Assembly: GCF_018141545.1 (NCBI RefSeq)
Contig: NZ_CP064357.1
Span: 620,001-684,000, forward strand
Source: Miltoncostaea oceani
GTDB lineage: Bacteria; Actinomycetota; Thermoleophilia; Miltoncostaeales; Miltoncostaeaceae
Reading direction: 5' to 3'
DNA: 64,000 nt
The position numbers and the translations under genes were made by a program. Numbering within the stretch: the first letter of the stretch is position 1; each line of letters begins with the position of its first letter. The notes under the pieces were generated by a model, which saw only the letters and a program-made list of their open reading frames with translations, made no database searches and was not told the origin of the DNA. Shown in pieces: positions 35,063 through 44,194 of this stretch.

Positions 35063-37906
35063 CTACTTCGGGTTGCCAGCCGCGATTGCCTTCTGGAGGG
35101 TCTCGGCGAGCTGTCTGGCCTGAGGCCTGTCGAGTAGTGAGTCGATGACCCGGATGGGCTCCCATCCGCGGCCTGGGTCGGGGAAGCCTCCTCCGACCCG
35201 ATTCAGCTGATCGGCGACGGCCTTCCGTGCTTTGGGGCTCATGCCGTCGATGGTGCGATCCATCGCCGCGCCGAACTCTCCGCCGTAGCCCGTCGTCTCG
35301 AATCTCTTGATGGCGGTCTTCAACCTTCTCGCCGCGTGGGACTCGAACTCGGCTCCCGCGGCCACCAGCCGCCTCTGGGTCGACGCCTGCTGGAGTGGCA
35401 GGAGATCCCAGATCTGCGGATGCTCCACGCCGATCTCAAGGATTGCCCGGTCGAAGGACATGTAGAGGCGGGTGCCCCCACCTTCCAGCGGCACCCGGAT
35501 GATCCCGTAGAGGTCTCGGAGCGCGTCCTTGGCGAACTGTTCGGCCGCCCCGACTGCGGCGGCCGGTCCTTTGACCTGGGTGGATGTGAGCGGGTGGTAG
35601 ATGCCCACCTCCACGTCGACCCCATCCAGCTTGATCTTGAAGGTATCCCGGCTGTAGAGACCGCCGAGCGCATCGGCCGACTTCTTGAACTGGTCGCCGA
35701 GCAGCGCGGGCGCCGTCACGTCGCGTTTGGTGGCGAGCTCGTAGTGCTTCTCCCAGTCGGGCCAGATGCGGCCCAGCTCGGGTCGCCGGGCCTCAACGAT
35801 CCGGTTCGCCGCTTTGAAGTTCACGGCCTCGTAGATCCACGCGGCGACGGCGTCGCGGTCGGGTACCGCCGCGGAGGACAGACGCTTCGAGACCACGTAG
35901 CGGGCGAGCTCTCCCGGCTCGAGCTCTAAGCGGATGATCGCAGCGACCCGCCGGCCATCTGCGCCGCGACCGAGGTGGGCGCGCGCGATCGCCCGGTCGA
36001 ACTCGCGCTGGAGGCTGGGCTCCTTCTGCAGGAGCTCAGTCGGGAGGCTCAGAGCCTCGTCGATGTGGATCCGCTTGCCCTGCTTCGCTCGGGAGAGGAC
36101 GTCAGCGAGCTTGGGGTCGAGCGGCCCGGCGGGCGGGGCATGCGGCGTCGTCGGCGGTTCGAGGCTCGCCTTCTCGAGCTTCTGGGCGGCTCCCTTGGCC
36201 TTCGTGTCCGGAATCCCGAGGGCCTCGATCTCTGGCGCAACGCCGGCCTTCGCCCTCGGGAGGAGGGCCTCCATGGTCTGCGCGACCTGCTTGCTGGCCT
36301 TGCCGTGGGCGAGCTGGGTCGTCTTCTGGAGCGAGCGCACACGTGCGTAGGCTCGGACGGCTCTTCCTGATTTGAGGACGGCGGAGCAGAGGAACCCGAG
36401 GCCATCGGTGACTGCTCCGATGGCATCAAGGAGGGCCCAGAACGGTGTCGGACTCTCCCTGAGCCCTGATTGCTCCGGGTCGATGGCGCTGCTGGCGAGC
36501 TCGACCTCCCGCCCGTATCCGTGCAGACCGGCTCCTGTCAGGGCCAATCCGACCAACTGGACGACCACGAGGGCGAGGCCGTCGGTCAGGAACGTCAGGG
36601 GGACCATCACGACGCCGATGACTCCCATCACCGCCTCGACGGGCGCCGGCGTCTCCCTGACGATCGCGATCTTCTCTTCGATGCACTGGGCCTCGAAGCT
36701 GTCCTCGGCGTAGCCGATATCCCTTGCAGCCGTCCTCACTGCATGCGGCAGCTTCCAGACCAGCTCGGGGTCGCTCTGCAAGCGTTCTCTAAGCGCCGCC
36801 GTGGAGGTCTTGACCGTCTTGAGGGCGCCTGCGGTGTAGTCGCTCAGAGCGACCCGGTCTCGCGGAGGGCTTGTCCCGAGGTCCTCGAGGGGCACGTTCT
36901 CGACGAGCCGGGCGGCGACCGGGTGGAGGTGGCAGATCCGAGCACGTGCGATCAGGTACTCGGCGAGGAGCCGGTCCTCCGGTGCCTTCTGCTGGGCGGC
37001 GTCGGCGCGCAGTTGCTCGAGTTGCGCCGCCGGCAGGTCGGCATGTCCCTTGCCGAGCACGCGCTCGAGGATGTCGGGGGTCAGCAGCTTCTCGGCGTCC
37101 TCGGCCCGCCGGGTCTGTGGGTCCGCCGCGGCTGCCTTGAGCTCCAAGAGGGCCCTCAGCAGCTTCTTCAGCTCCGCGGCGTCCTCGTTGCCCTCACCGA
37201 ACACCGATTGGGGTGGGACCCAGATCTCGAACTGGCCCGCCCCGGGGGCCGGTTGGAAGCGTTTCAGCCCGTAGCGGCGGAACTCCCGGTCGGCCTTGTC
37301 GTGTTCGCTGCTCAACATCTCGGTGGCGGTCTCTACCGCGGGGGCCACTACCGCCGCGGCTACCGCGTCGAACCGTGCCAGCAGCTCCGCGATCACCTGC
37401 CTCAGGCGACGGGCGGCAGGGTCGCCGCTATCGCCGACGCGCTCCGTGAGAGCGAACTCGAGGCGTCGCCGGCGGTTGCCGGGATCCACGGGTTCGAGCA
37501 TCCCCGTGGACGAACCGGTCCTCGTCTCCGCGTAGGCAGCCAGTTGCTCTGCCGCCTCCCGCTTGGCTCTCTTGGATTCCCTCTCCTGGGCAGCGAAGGT
37601 CTCCCCAAGCTCGAGTCCGGCGACCAGCTGCTGTAAGCCGTCCATGCCGGCGCCGGTGAAGACCTGTTCCAGATAGTCGGCGAGTTCGTGCTCGGGGACC
37701 GGCGTGATCTTCTTGCCGGCCACGGTGAAGACGAAGCCGATCTTCGGCGGTTCCGGTCCGGGCACGCTGGTCGCCCGCTCGGCCGCCTCGGCGACGAACG
37801 ACGCCAGCTGTTTGCCGGACTCGACGCTCGGAGGTCGCTCCGGGGGAGGCTCGATCCGTGTGACCTCGAAGTGCGGCAGCTCGAGCAGGGCGGGCGCGTC
37901 GGTCAT
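35063..37906 (-). CDS. Large uncharacterised protein with central hydrophobic segments
   Basis: 947 aa, no signal peptide. The first 420 residues are mostly charged helix, with coiled-coil-like stretches (AAQERESKRAKREAAEQLAAYAE, ELKKLLRALLELKAAAADP). Residues about 423-465 (VEAVMGVIGVVMVPLTFLTDGL, VVVQLVGLALTGAGLHGYG) and about 487-515 are hydrophobic hairpins. The C-terminal 350 residues are a mixed alpha/beta part (DTFKIKLDGVDVEVGIYHPL, GGTRLYMSFDRAILEIGVEHPQIWDLLP). Helical N-terminus, pre-toxin-like hydrophobic middle and compact C-terminal domain recall polymorphic or pore-forming toxins, but I recognise no toxin fold or immunity gene. It follows the 1192-aa gene by 65 bases and is probably cotranscribed with it. 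Confidence 0.75.
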   Translation of the reverse strand: MTDAPALLELPHFEVTRIEPPPERPPSVESGKQLASFVAEAAERATSVPGPEPPKIGFVFTVAGKKITPVPEHELADYLEQVFTGAGMDGLQQLVAGLELGETFAAQERESKRAKREAAEQLAAYAETRTGSSTGMLEPVDPGNRRRRLEFALTERVGDSGDPAARRLRQVIAELLARFDAVAAAVVAPAVETATEMLSSEHDKADREFRRYGLKRFQPAPGAGQFEIWVPPQSVFGEGNEDAAELKKLLRALLELKAAAADPQTRRAEDAEKLLTPDILERVLGKGHADLPAAQLEQLRADAAQQKAPEDRLLAEYLIARARICHLHPVAARLVENVPLEDLGTSPPRDRVALSDYTAGALKTVKTSTAALRERLQSDPELVWKLPHAVRTAARDIGYAEDSFEAQCIEEKIAIVRETPAPVEAVMGVIGVVMVPLTFLTDGLALVVVQLVGLALTGAGLHGYGREVELASSAIDPEQSGLRESPTPFWALLDAIGAVTDGLGFLCSAVLKSGRAVRAYARVRSLQKTTQLAHGKASKQVAQTMEALLPRAKAGVAPEIEALGIPDTKAKGAAQKLEKASLEPPTTPHAPPAGPLDPKLADVLSRAKQGKRIHIDEALSLPTELLQKEPSLQREFDRAIARAHLGRGADGRRVAAIIRLELEPGELARYVVSKRLSSAAVPDRDAVAAWIYEAVNFKAANRIVEARRPELGRIWPDWEKHYELATKRDVTAPALLGDQFKKSADALGGLYSRDTFKIKLDGVDVEVGIYHPLTSTQVKGPAAAVGAAEQFAKDALRDLYGIIRVPLEGGGTRLYMSFDRAILEIGVEHPQIWDLLPLQQASTQRRLVAAGAEFESHAARRLKTAIKRFETTGYGGEFGAAMDRTIDGMSPKARKAVADQLNRVGGGFPDPGRGWEPIRVIDSLLDRPQARQLAETLQKAIAAGNPK

Positions 37907-37971
37907 CGTCCGAGCTCAGGCCCGGTGCGAGTGATGTGGCGGGGGGAGTGGGCCTGCCGACCCCGCTGGCA

Positions 37972-40900
37972 TCAGCCGGGAGGCGGTGTTCCGCCCGCTG
38001 CGCCGCCGGTGGGTGCTGGGGCGGGTTGGGTTCCCGGTGGTGTCGTGGGAGCCGGGGCGCCCGCGGGTACGAGGGCCTGCCTGGCGTCGTCGAGGCGCAG
38101 GGTGATCCCATCGGCGGGGTGCAGGGGGTCGCCGAGGTCTCCCGAGACGATCCGGTCGGTCCTGCGGGCCGCCTCAGCGAGGGACTGGAGCGCCTTCGCC
38201 TCGCGCTCGATCAGATCGATGCGCCGCGACTCTTCGATGAAGTCCTCGCAACCACTGCATCGCCCGAGTCGCATCTTCACCCGTAGGCCGGGCGTCGGCA
38301 GTCGGGTGAGGGGCCCATCACCGGCATCTGGCCCCGTGCCGTCGGCGGGGGGTGTCGCTGCGATCGCGGGCGGCGGGTCGGGGACATCCGCGATCAGCTC
38401 GTTGAACCACGCATCCAGCTTGACGCTCACTCCGCGCGCCAGGGGAACCGCGAGCTGGCTGCCGTTCATCGCGATCACGCGCGGCTCGAAAAGGCCGACC
38501 GGCAGGTTTCCGCCGGTGGAGTCGATGATCCGCTGCAGCTGCTCGGAGGGAGGGAGGGCCTGGAAGAGGGCGTAGCGGTAATAGTCGCGGTGGTCGGCCA
38601 TGTGGGCGAGCAGGGCATCGGCCCGCTCGGAGGCGTTCGCGAGATCCACGAGGCTGAAGGCCTGGTCCAGGCGATCCACCGCCTCGGACTTGTCCTGGGA
38701 CTTGTTCGCGCTCTCGATAGCCTCCTTGGGCGTTCCGAATCCGGCGGTGGCGGCGCTCCTGGTCTTCGCCTCGTTGAACTTGCGCATCGCCTCGCGCAGG
38801 TCCTTGAGGAGGGTGGGAAGCCCGCAGTCGTCCGGGGAGTAGAGGCCGTGGTCGCGGCAGGTGCCGCTCCACCAGGCCCAATCGCCTTCAGCTTTGAACT
38901 CGCCGCTGCGCCGGATCATCGTTGAGATCGCCAGTTTCTCCTTCTCGGCGTCCGGCAGTCCGATCAGGCCACCGAGGCCCGGTATGTCGTTCTCGGGAGC
39001 GCAGGCGAGGATCGACACTGCCGCCTCGAGCTTTGGCTTGCTCTTGGCGTCGAAGGTCACCTTGGCCTGATCCTCCAAGGTGCTGGTGAGCGAGCTGGAG
39101 GTCGCCTGCAGCATCGTCCAAAAGATGTAGCGGCGGACGGCTCGCAGATCAGACTCACTGGGCTTCCGCCAGAGCGCGAAGGTGCGCATCACTTGGTTGG
39201 CCTTCGCCTGACCGTCCTGGATCGCGCTCTTCGCGGCGGCGATCACCTTGTCGAAGACCGCCGCCACCGCGAGCTCCTCCGCAGTCGGAAGCGGGTCCGC
39301 TCCCTCGGCGAGGTCCGTGCCGGTACCTGAGGCGCTGGAGTTCGAACCCGTCTGGGCGCTTGCAAGCGCGGCCTGGGCGGCCTGCGCCGCGAGGCGGTCC
39401 TGCTCGGTCTTCTCCGCAGCTGCGGCGGCCTGGGCCGCGAGGACCGCAGCCTGCTTTCGGATGATCTCCTGAGCGGCTTCGTAGGAGGCCAGCATCCTCA
39501 GCGCATCGAAGCCGTCGGTCAACGCCGGGTCGAGGAGGGAGTTGCGGAACGCTGTCTCGTTGCGCCGGACCAGGGGCCCGTCGATGAAGGCGATCGACAA
39601 CGGGTTCTCGATCAGGGCGACCAGCTGGGCGCGGTCCTTCCTGAGTGTCGTCTCGACCCGGTAGGCGGCCATCACCTCGTGGTACGTGAAGGTGAGGTCG
39701 TGGCACATGTTCGGGTTGCGGATCCGGTGGGTGGTTCGCTCCTCGCTACCGAACTCGCGGCTCTCGGTGATGTGGGAGACCCGGCGCGAGGAGACCGTCA
39801 CCGCAGCCTTGCTCGCCTGCTCGGTGAGGTTCTGGGTGGTGCCTTTGGCGGTGTTCGCGATCGCGGTCTTGGTGCCGCCACTGACCTGTCCGTTGGCCGT
39901 CACCTCCGCATAGCCACCCTTCACGGTCGCCGACAGGCCCGCCTGGCCGTTCAGCTGGAACTCGTTGTTGGTCGCCATCTCGCGGACGACGTCGTCGGTG
40001 TCCTTGCTGCTCGAGGACATCTCGAAGGTCTGGGTGCTGTCCATCTGGCTGGTGCGGTCGAGGGACTTCTTGGAGCGGTCCCAGGTGAAGGTCTCGATGG
40101 TCAGTTCCTGGCCGGGGATCAGGGTGAAGCTCTTCAGCTCACGTCCCTCCTCGATCTTGGCCAGGGTCCAGGTCTGCACCCACGGGAGGAAGAGACTCAC
40201 GACGACCGGCGGAAGTTCCCTGGGGATCTCCTGCGGCGCGATGATCTCCCACGCGTCCACGGCGAGCGCCTTGCCCTTCGGGGCCCAGGGGATCTCGCCG
40301 ATCTCGAGCATGGGCTTCTTCACGGCGGCGCCACCGGCGATCGGCGGCAGCGCGCCGTTGCGGGTGAGTGGCAAGGCCGGCCCGCTGGACTCGCGGTGGA
40401 TCGCGACTCGCCTGCCGGCGACGACGACCTCGGCTCGGCCCTTCAACAATTCCTTCACCTCGCCGCCGGTGAGACTGATCGAGAGCGGCGAACCGGAGTC
40501 GTCGAGGACGAACGGGTCCGCGAGGAACCCCGGCAGATCGACGATCTGGAAGTCCTCGGAGGCGAGGGCAACCTCGGGCGCGCTCGAGGGAGGGGCGAGC
40601 TTCAGGAGCCGTGGCGGATCACCGGTCGTCTTCGCCATCGTCGGCCGGTCGGCGATCAGCGCCTCGATCTGACCATCGGCGAGCTCGACGGTCACGTCGC
40701 CGTCGGCGACCCTCACCCTCCGCGATGAAAGGACCTCCGCGACGGCGTCCTCGTCGAGGGCAATCTCGGCTACCTCGGGCTCGATGTTCAGGAGGATCGA
40801 CCGTCGCCCCCCGTCGGGGGTGGAGCGCGATGCGATGACCGTCGCGCTGCGCCCCGCCGCGAGCTGACTCCGAGTCACCTCGTCCAGCTCGAATGTGAAC

Positions 40901-41550
40901 CGGTGGGTCGCGCCGCCCTCAACGATCTGGGCGGACCCCTTCGCGTCCCCGAAGGGGTTCACGGGGGTCTTTCGCGTGTAGGTGGCCTCGTCGAACGCCC
41001 GGAGGTGGATCTCCCCGTCCCCATTCACGAGGTCCAGGAGCGGCACACCACCGAACTTGCCGGCCAGAATCCCGGCGAGCTTGCTCGGGAGTTCCTGCAC
41101 CGTCAGCTGATCGCCGAGGCCGGCGTGGAGGATCGTGTCGAGCTTCTGGCCTCCCGCGCCGGGCACTTGGAGGGTGATGAACTGACCGAAATCATGGGTG
41201 ATCGTGACCGGGCCCTCGTCGAGCTCCGCGCCCCCGCAATCGGGCCGTGGAGTCTGCGCAGAGACCAGGCCGCGAAGGGCCTGGACGCGACCCACGAACG
41301 CGCGAGATCGAGCGTCGAGGGCATCTAGGCCGGTGCCTTCCGGTCGGGTCGCACCCCGCCCGTGCACGCGTTCGTCCTCTGACAGCCCGTCTCTGCGGGT
41401 GTCGGGGGGGCCCGGCGCCACAGAAGACCCGCGAGATGGCCGGCCCGCGGGCGTGACATCGGTGGCCCCAGAGGCGCTGACCGCCCCGACGTCCCTGCCG
41501 GTGGCTGCTGGGGCACCGGCGTCGCCGGAGTGGTCATCTGTACCGGGCAC
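37972..41550 (-). CDS. Giant uncharacterised protein (1192 aa)
   Basis: GTG 41550 is chosen because GGAGGAG lies 7 bases before it; the longer frame to 41661 is low-complexity. No signal peptide and no transmembrane helix are seen. The N-terminal 70 residues are disordered. A beta-rich first half follows. A conserved-looking block around residues 450-600 (LPWVQTWTLAKIEEGRELKSF, IPGQELTIETFTWDRSKKS, SSSSKDTDDVVREM, RNPNMCHDLTFTYHEVMAAYRVETTL) precedes an Ala/Gln coiled coil (RKQAAVLAAQAAAAAEKTEQ). Near the C-terminus is a CSGC pair (RLGRCSGCEDF) and a Pro-rich tail. I do not recognise the family. It could be a structural, surface or delivery protein that works with the downstream 947-aa protein. 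Confidence 0.75.
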   Translation of the reverse strand: MPGTDDHSGDAGAPAATGRDVGAVSASGATDVTPAGRPSRGSSVAPGPPDTRRDGLSEDERVHGRGATRPEGTGLDALDARSRAFVGRVQALRGLVSAQTPRPDCGGAELDEGPVTITHDFGQFITLQVPGAGGQKLDTILHAGLGDQLTVQELPSKLAGILAGKFGGVPLLDLVNGDGEIHLRAFDEATYTRKTPVNPFGDAKGSAQIVEGGATHRFTFELDEVTRSQLAAGRSATVIASRSTPDGGRRSILLNIEPEVAEIALDEDAVAEVLSSRRVRVADGDVTVELADGQIEALIADRPTMAKTTGDPPRLLKLAPPSSAPEVALASEDFQIVDLPGFLADPFVLDDSGSPLSISLTGGEVKELLKGRAEVVVAGRRVAIHRESSGPALPLTRNGALPPIAGGAAVKKPMLEIGEIPWAPKGKALAVDAWEIIAPQEIPRELPPVVVSLFLPWVQTWTLAKIEEGRELKSFTLIPGQELTIETFTWDRSKKSLDRTSQMDSTQTFEMSSSSKDTDDVVREMATNNEFQLNGQAGLSATVKGGYAEVTANGQVSGGTKTAIANTAKGTTQNLTEQASKAAVTVSSRRVSHITESREFGSEERTTHRIRNPNMCHDLTFTYHEVMAAYRVETTLRKDRAQLVALIENPLSIAFIDGPLVRRNETAFRNSLLDPALTDGFDALRMLASYEAAQEIIRKQAAVLAAQAAAAAEKTEQDRLAAQAAQAALASAQTGSNSSASGTGTDLAEGADPLPTAEELAVAAVFDKVIAAAKSAIQDGQAKANQVMRTFALWRKPSESDLRAVRRYIFWTMLQATSSSLTSTLEDQAKVTFDAKSKPKLEAAVSILACAPENDIPGLGGLIGLPDAEKEKLAISTMIRRSGEFKAEGDWAWWSGTCRDHGLYSPDDCGLPTLLKDLREAMRKFNEAKTRSAATAGFGTPKEAIESANKSQDKSEAVDRLDQAFSLVDLANASERADALLAHMADHRDYYRYALFQALPPSEQLQRIIDSTGGNLPVGLFEPRVIAMNGSQLAVPLARGVSVKLDAWFNELIADVPDPPPAIAATPPADGTGPDAGDGPLTRLPTPGLRVKMRLGRCSGCEDFIEESRRIDLIEREAKALQSLAEAARRTDRIVSGDLGDPLHPADGITLRLDDARQALVPAGAPAPTTPPGTQPAPAPTGGAAGGTPPPG

Positions 41551-41851
41551 TGAGTGACTCCTCCGCGGGGTGCTCCTCGTCAGCGCGACCTTCCCTGGAC
41601 CCCGCCCGCCCCGTCCAGAGGGCCCCCCCGCGAAACAGCCGGAGGACGCCGGCGCCACCACACGTAAACGCCGAAATCTCCCGATCTGACAAGGGCCACT
41701 GGTGTCTGCGACAAGCAGCCCCTAGCCCAGTTAGGACCTCTCCAAAGCCGGTCATGGCCTCTTCGAGGGGCGACTCTTGGCTCTCAGCGCAGAGGCGCTG
41801 GTCGGGTGCCGTTCCCGACCTTCACACCACCACCTTCGATCGGTGGCAACG

Positions 41852-41920
41852 AGGAAGGAAGCTCTGCCCACCGCGAAAAGAAGGAATCCAGCGCGTGCTC
41901 TCGTTTGCTTCTTTATTCGG
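41852..41920. repeat. 69-base hairpin repeat, copy B
   Basis: Gapless match to 7631-7699. The stem is AAAGAAG (41877-41883) with CTTCTTT further right; the outer pairs of copy A are lost here. The most conserved part is the right half (CTCTCGTTTGCTTCTTT.TTCGG). Confidence 0.65.
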
Positions 41921-42274
41921 CTGAGGCCGCCATCTTTCCCGCCACCTGGGACTGCGTTCCCGCCCCAGAACCCGGGTCGACCAAGGCGGTCCCGAGAAGC
42001 ACCCGGGACCCACCACGACGAGCTCAAGACGCCCGGCACGCCGCGCAGTCGCCGCCACCAGACGCCGAGCTATCCCGCGGCGGACTGCCGCCGGATTGAG
42101 CGGCCGAGTTCACGGAGGATGCTCACCGGAGCAGGCGATGGTCGAGCGGGTGCGACGTCCGCCTCCTGACTCTGTCCTGCGCAACTACCGGACGGCCTAA
42201 CGGCCGAATTGTCGCCGCCTCGACCGCGAGTCGCGGCCATATCCGAGGTTTGTGCGCACCAAGGGCTCTTTGCT

Positions 42275-42313
42275 GGAGAAATCTCCCCTTCGTCTCGGAG
42301 AACGAGACAGGGG
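42275..42313. other. Tandem hairpins in intergenic DNA
   Basis: GGAGA/TCTCC (42275-42286) is followed directly by GTCTCG-GAGAA-CGAGAC (42292-42308), whose stem is extended by CCCC/GGGG flanks. This compact double hairpin could be a terminator or part of a structured RNA. No T-run follows. Confidence 0.4.
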
Positions 42314-42540
42314 TGGCACACCCTCAGGCTTCGGGGTGCGGCCCGTGACGCCTGGCCATCCTGGGTGGAGTGGACCGGTTCGTTGACACTCCGACCCCTT
42401 CGGGTGACGCCGCGGGGAACCACGTCCCGCTCAAGGGGCCACAGAAGAAGTGCGCATCGGGAGAAAAAAGCCCCCACCTCGCGGCATTCTTGGTCTTCGC
42501 CATGCGGATCGGCTGAGCCGGCAATTGGACGAGGCCAGCC

Positions 42541-42888
42541 TTAGAAGTCGAGGGCGACGTCCGGCTCGGCCGGTCGCCGCACGCGGCGGCCGATGACGGC
42601 GGCCCTCGCGGCCTGGGCGTCGGCGGCGAGCCTCCGCTCGTCCCGGGCGAACAGCGGGACGCCGACGAGCGCCGCCAGCTGGAACGCCGTCCCGATCGAG
42701 ACGCCCGGATGACCTTGCTCGACCTTCAGCACGGTGCCCTTGCTGACGCCAGCCCGTCGGGCGAGCTCAGCGGCGGTCCACCGACGCTCGGCGCGCGCGG
42801 CCCGCACCTGAGCGCCGAACAGCTCGACGGCGTCCTGAACCACCTCTAGGAAGACCCGATCGCGACCCATGTGGTTCAGATTAGCCAT
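42541..42888 (-). CDS. HipB-like XRE-family DNA-binding protein
   Basis: 115 aa. A canonical HTH_3 motif is present (VRAARAERRWTAAELARRAGVSKGTVLKVEQGHPGVSIGTAFQLAALVGVPLF). The tail RRVRRPAEPDVALDF ends like the HTH proteins encoded next to HipA kinases, in which this tail contacts the toxin. No hipA gene follows within the 1 kb downstream. Either ATG 42888 or ATG 42870 may start the protein; a palindromic operator candidate overlaps the first and precedes the second. Likely role: autoregulated transcriptional repressor, now without its toxin. Confidence 0.8.
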   Translation of the reverse strand: MANLNHMGRDRVFLEVVQDAVELFGAQVRAARAERRWTAAELARRAGVSKGTVLKVEQGHPGVSIGTAFQLAALVGVPLFARDERRLAADAQAARAAVIGRRVRRPAEPDVALDF

Positions 42889-42921
42889 CCTTACGCGATG
42901 TAGGAATCACTATCCTGAACC
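42873..42921. promoter_or_regulatory. Palindromic operator candidate at HTH gene start
   Basis: GGTTCAG (42873-42879) and CTGAACC (42915-42921) form a perfect 7-bp inverted repeat. Inside it ATCCTTAC (42887-42894) and GTAGGAAT (42900-42907) form a second, 6-of-8 inverted repeat. Nested half-sites at the gene's own start suit autorepression by the XRE protein, as HipB does. Confidence 0.6.
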
Positions 42922-43003
42922 CCAGAGGTGCTTGGTGGCGCCCCTTCGGGAAATGGGGCAGCCGCATGGCGCCATGCACGGGCGCTGGCCGTCGCGACGG
43001 TCC

Positions 43004-43228
43004 TCAGCGCAGCCAACGCCTCCGGGCCGCGGTGATCTCGGCGGGCGAGATCTCACCGTGTTCGGCTTCCCACTCAGCGACGGCGTCGAGGGACTCGACC
43101 CGCCGCGCCTCTCGATCGACCAGCGAGGCGACGAGTGCGGACACATCACCGGAGAACTCGCCGTCCGCCAGGCGTCGAACCCGCTCGGCAGTCAGGTCGG
43201 AAACGGAGATGTAGAGCCTCTTCGCCAC
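43004..43228 (-). CDS. Ribbon-helix-helix-like antitoxin-type protein
   Basis: 74 aa from GTG 43228, the start implied by exact length agreement with the pseudogene at 7812-8036. The N-terminal strand KRLYISVSDLTAERVRRLADG fits an RHH (CopG-like) DNA-binding strand and helix. The C-terminal EWEAEHGEISPAEITAARRRWLR fits the acidic toxin-neutralising tail of such antitoxins. No toxin gene is adjacent on either side, so a free-standing regulator or orphan antitoxin is most likely. Confidence 0.75.
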   Translation of the reverse strand: MAKRLYISVSDLTAERVRRLADGEFSGDVSALVASLVDREARRVESLDAVAEWEAEHGEISPAEITAARRRWLR

Positions 43229-43489
43229 CCGGTGACCGTAGCGGGGAGCGGGGGATGGCGCTGCGTCGGCGATAGGCATTCCGGCCGCCGCGCTCGGCCC
43301 ATGGACCCCGAGCGCAAAGCTCAGGAAGATCGGCCGTGAGGGGCTCTCGGGCTCACGCCGGGGCCAGCTCGCGCACCTGAGGTGGCGGCGGCCGTCGTCC
43401 GGTGGTGTTCTGACTCCGGAGCCGGAGCACGCGACCGCACGGGTGGCGGTGCACTTCGGAAGGCTGGAGGCACGCGGGCCGGGCGGATC

Positions 43490-43819
43490 TCATGACTGGG
43501 ACCGGCCGCCGCGCCGTGGCCACTGGGACGGCTGCAGCTCACCGGCGAGGGCCGCGCGGTATGACGGCACGTCGGTGAGGTGCATGCTGACGAGCACGAG
43601 GTAGCGGTCGGCGGTGTGGACGTCCATCACCATCCCGCCGCGCCGCGCCGCCCGCAGGCGCCGCTCGGCCGACTCGGCGTCCATCCCGAACCGCTCCGCC
43701 GCCCGCCGGGCGAGCTCTCCGAGCGACAGGCCGTCGCGGCGCATCTCGCGTTCGATGACGCCCATCACCTCGTCGCTCCAGACCCACCGCGGGGTCACCA
43801 TCACCCCCGTCGTCGCCAC
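43490..43819 (-). CDS. Small HTH-like protein
   Basis: 109 aa, GTG start with GGGAGG six bases upstream. The sequence SDEVMGVIEREMRRDGLSLGELARRAAERFGMDAESAERRLRAARRGGMVMDVHTADRYLVLVSMHLTDV reads as a helical N-terminus with a helix-turn-helix-like unit. A conserved-looking VHTADRYLVLV strand/helix follows. This resembles the scaffold of small DNA-binding proteins; the target is unknown. A basic tail ends the protein. Confidence 0.75.
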   Translation of the reverse strand: MATTGVMVTPRWVWSDEVMGVIEREMRRDGLSLGELARRAAERFGMDAESAERRLRAARRGGMVMDVHTADRYLVLVSMHLTDVPSYRAALAGELQPSQWPRRGGRSQS

Positions 43820-43854
43820 GGTGCCCTCCCTGTCGCGTGTCCCGACGGGCGGTC

Positions 43855-43880
43855 ACCCGACCCGACCCGACCCGACCCGG
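43855..43880. repeat. CCCGA pentanucleotide tandem repeat
   Basis: Four perfect CCCGA units plus a fifth CCCGG unit (43856-43880) upstream of the small HTH-like gene (43819, leftward). The number of units may vary between strains by slippage. Confidence 0.8.
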
Positions 43881-44194
43881 CCTCTTACGGACTACTCATC
43901 CGTAAGCCCCCTGCTTCCCGGCGGTGGCGACGGAATGTGCGATGGACCACCGGGAGGCGGGATGGAGCGGGAGAGGGGGGCGTTCGCCGACGACACCAGC
44001 GCAGCGCACTTGCGGGCTGAAGGGTCGTGGGAAACGCTCACCTGCAAAGAGACCACGCTCCACTTTGTGGTGGGTTGGATCCCTGCCGAGCGCCTGCCAT
44101 TCGAGGCGTATTCGCCCCGAGCGGTTCTGGTGCACCAGCGGAACTCATCCGAACGATCGCCGGCGCCGACCAGTTGAGGAAACGGGGGGTGAAC

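Larger units (their letters stand above)
41551..42540. other. Long intergenic region with structured elements
   Basis: Nearly 1 kb without a credible gene. It contains copy B of the hairpin repeat (41852-41920), a double hairpin (42275-42313) and short shared strings such as CGCTCAAGGGGCC (also near 27719). If the HTH gene at 42541 once had a downstream HipA partner, it would have lain here; no trace is readable in any frame. Confidence 0.5.

Noticed and set aside
42070-42477. A HipA toxin downstream of the HipB-like gene
   Set aside because: No frame in 41551-42540 shows kinase motifs or a HipA-like sequence; the reading frames there are random in composition.
43855-43880. CRISPR-like or iteron array
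   Set aside because: The CCCGA units are only 5 bases with no spacers; it is a simple tandem repeat. No CRISPR array or cas gene is seen in the window.
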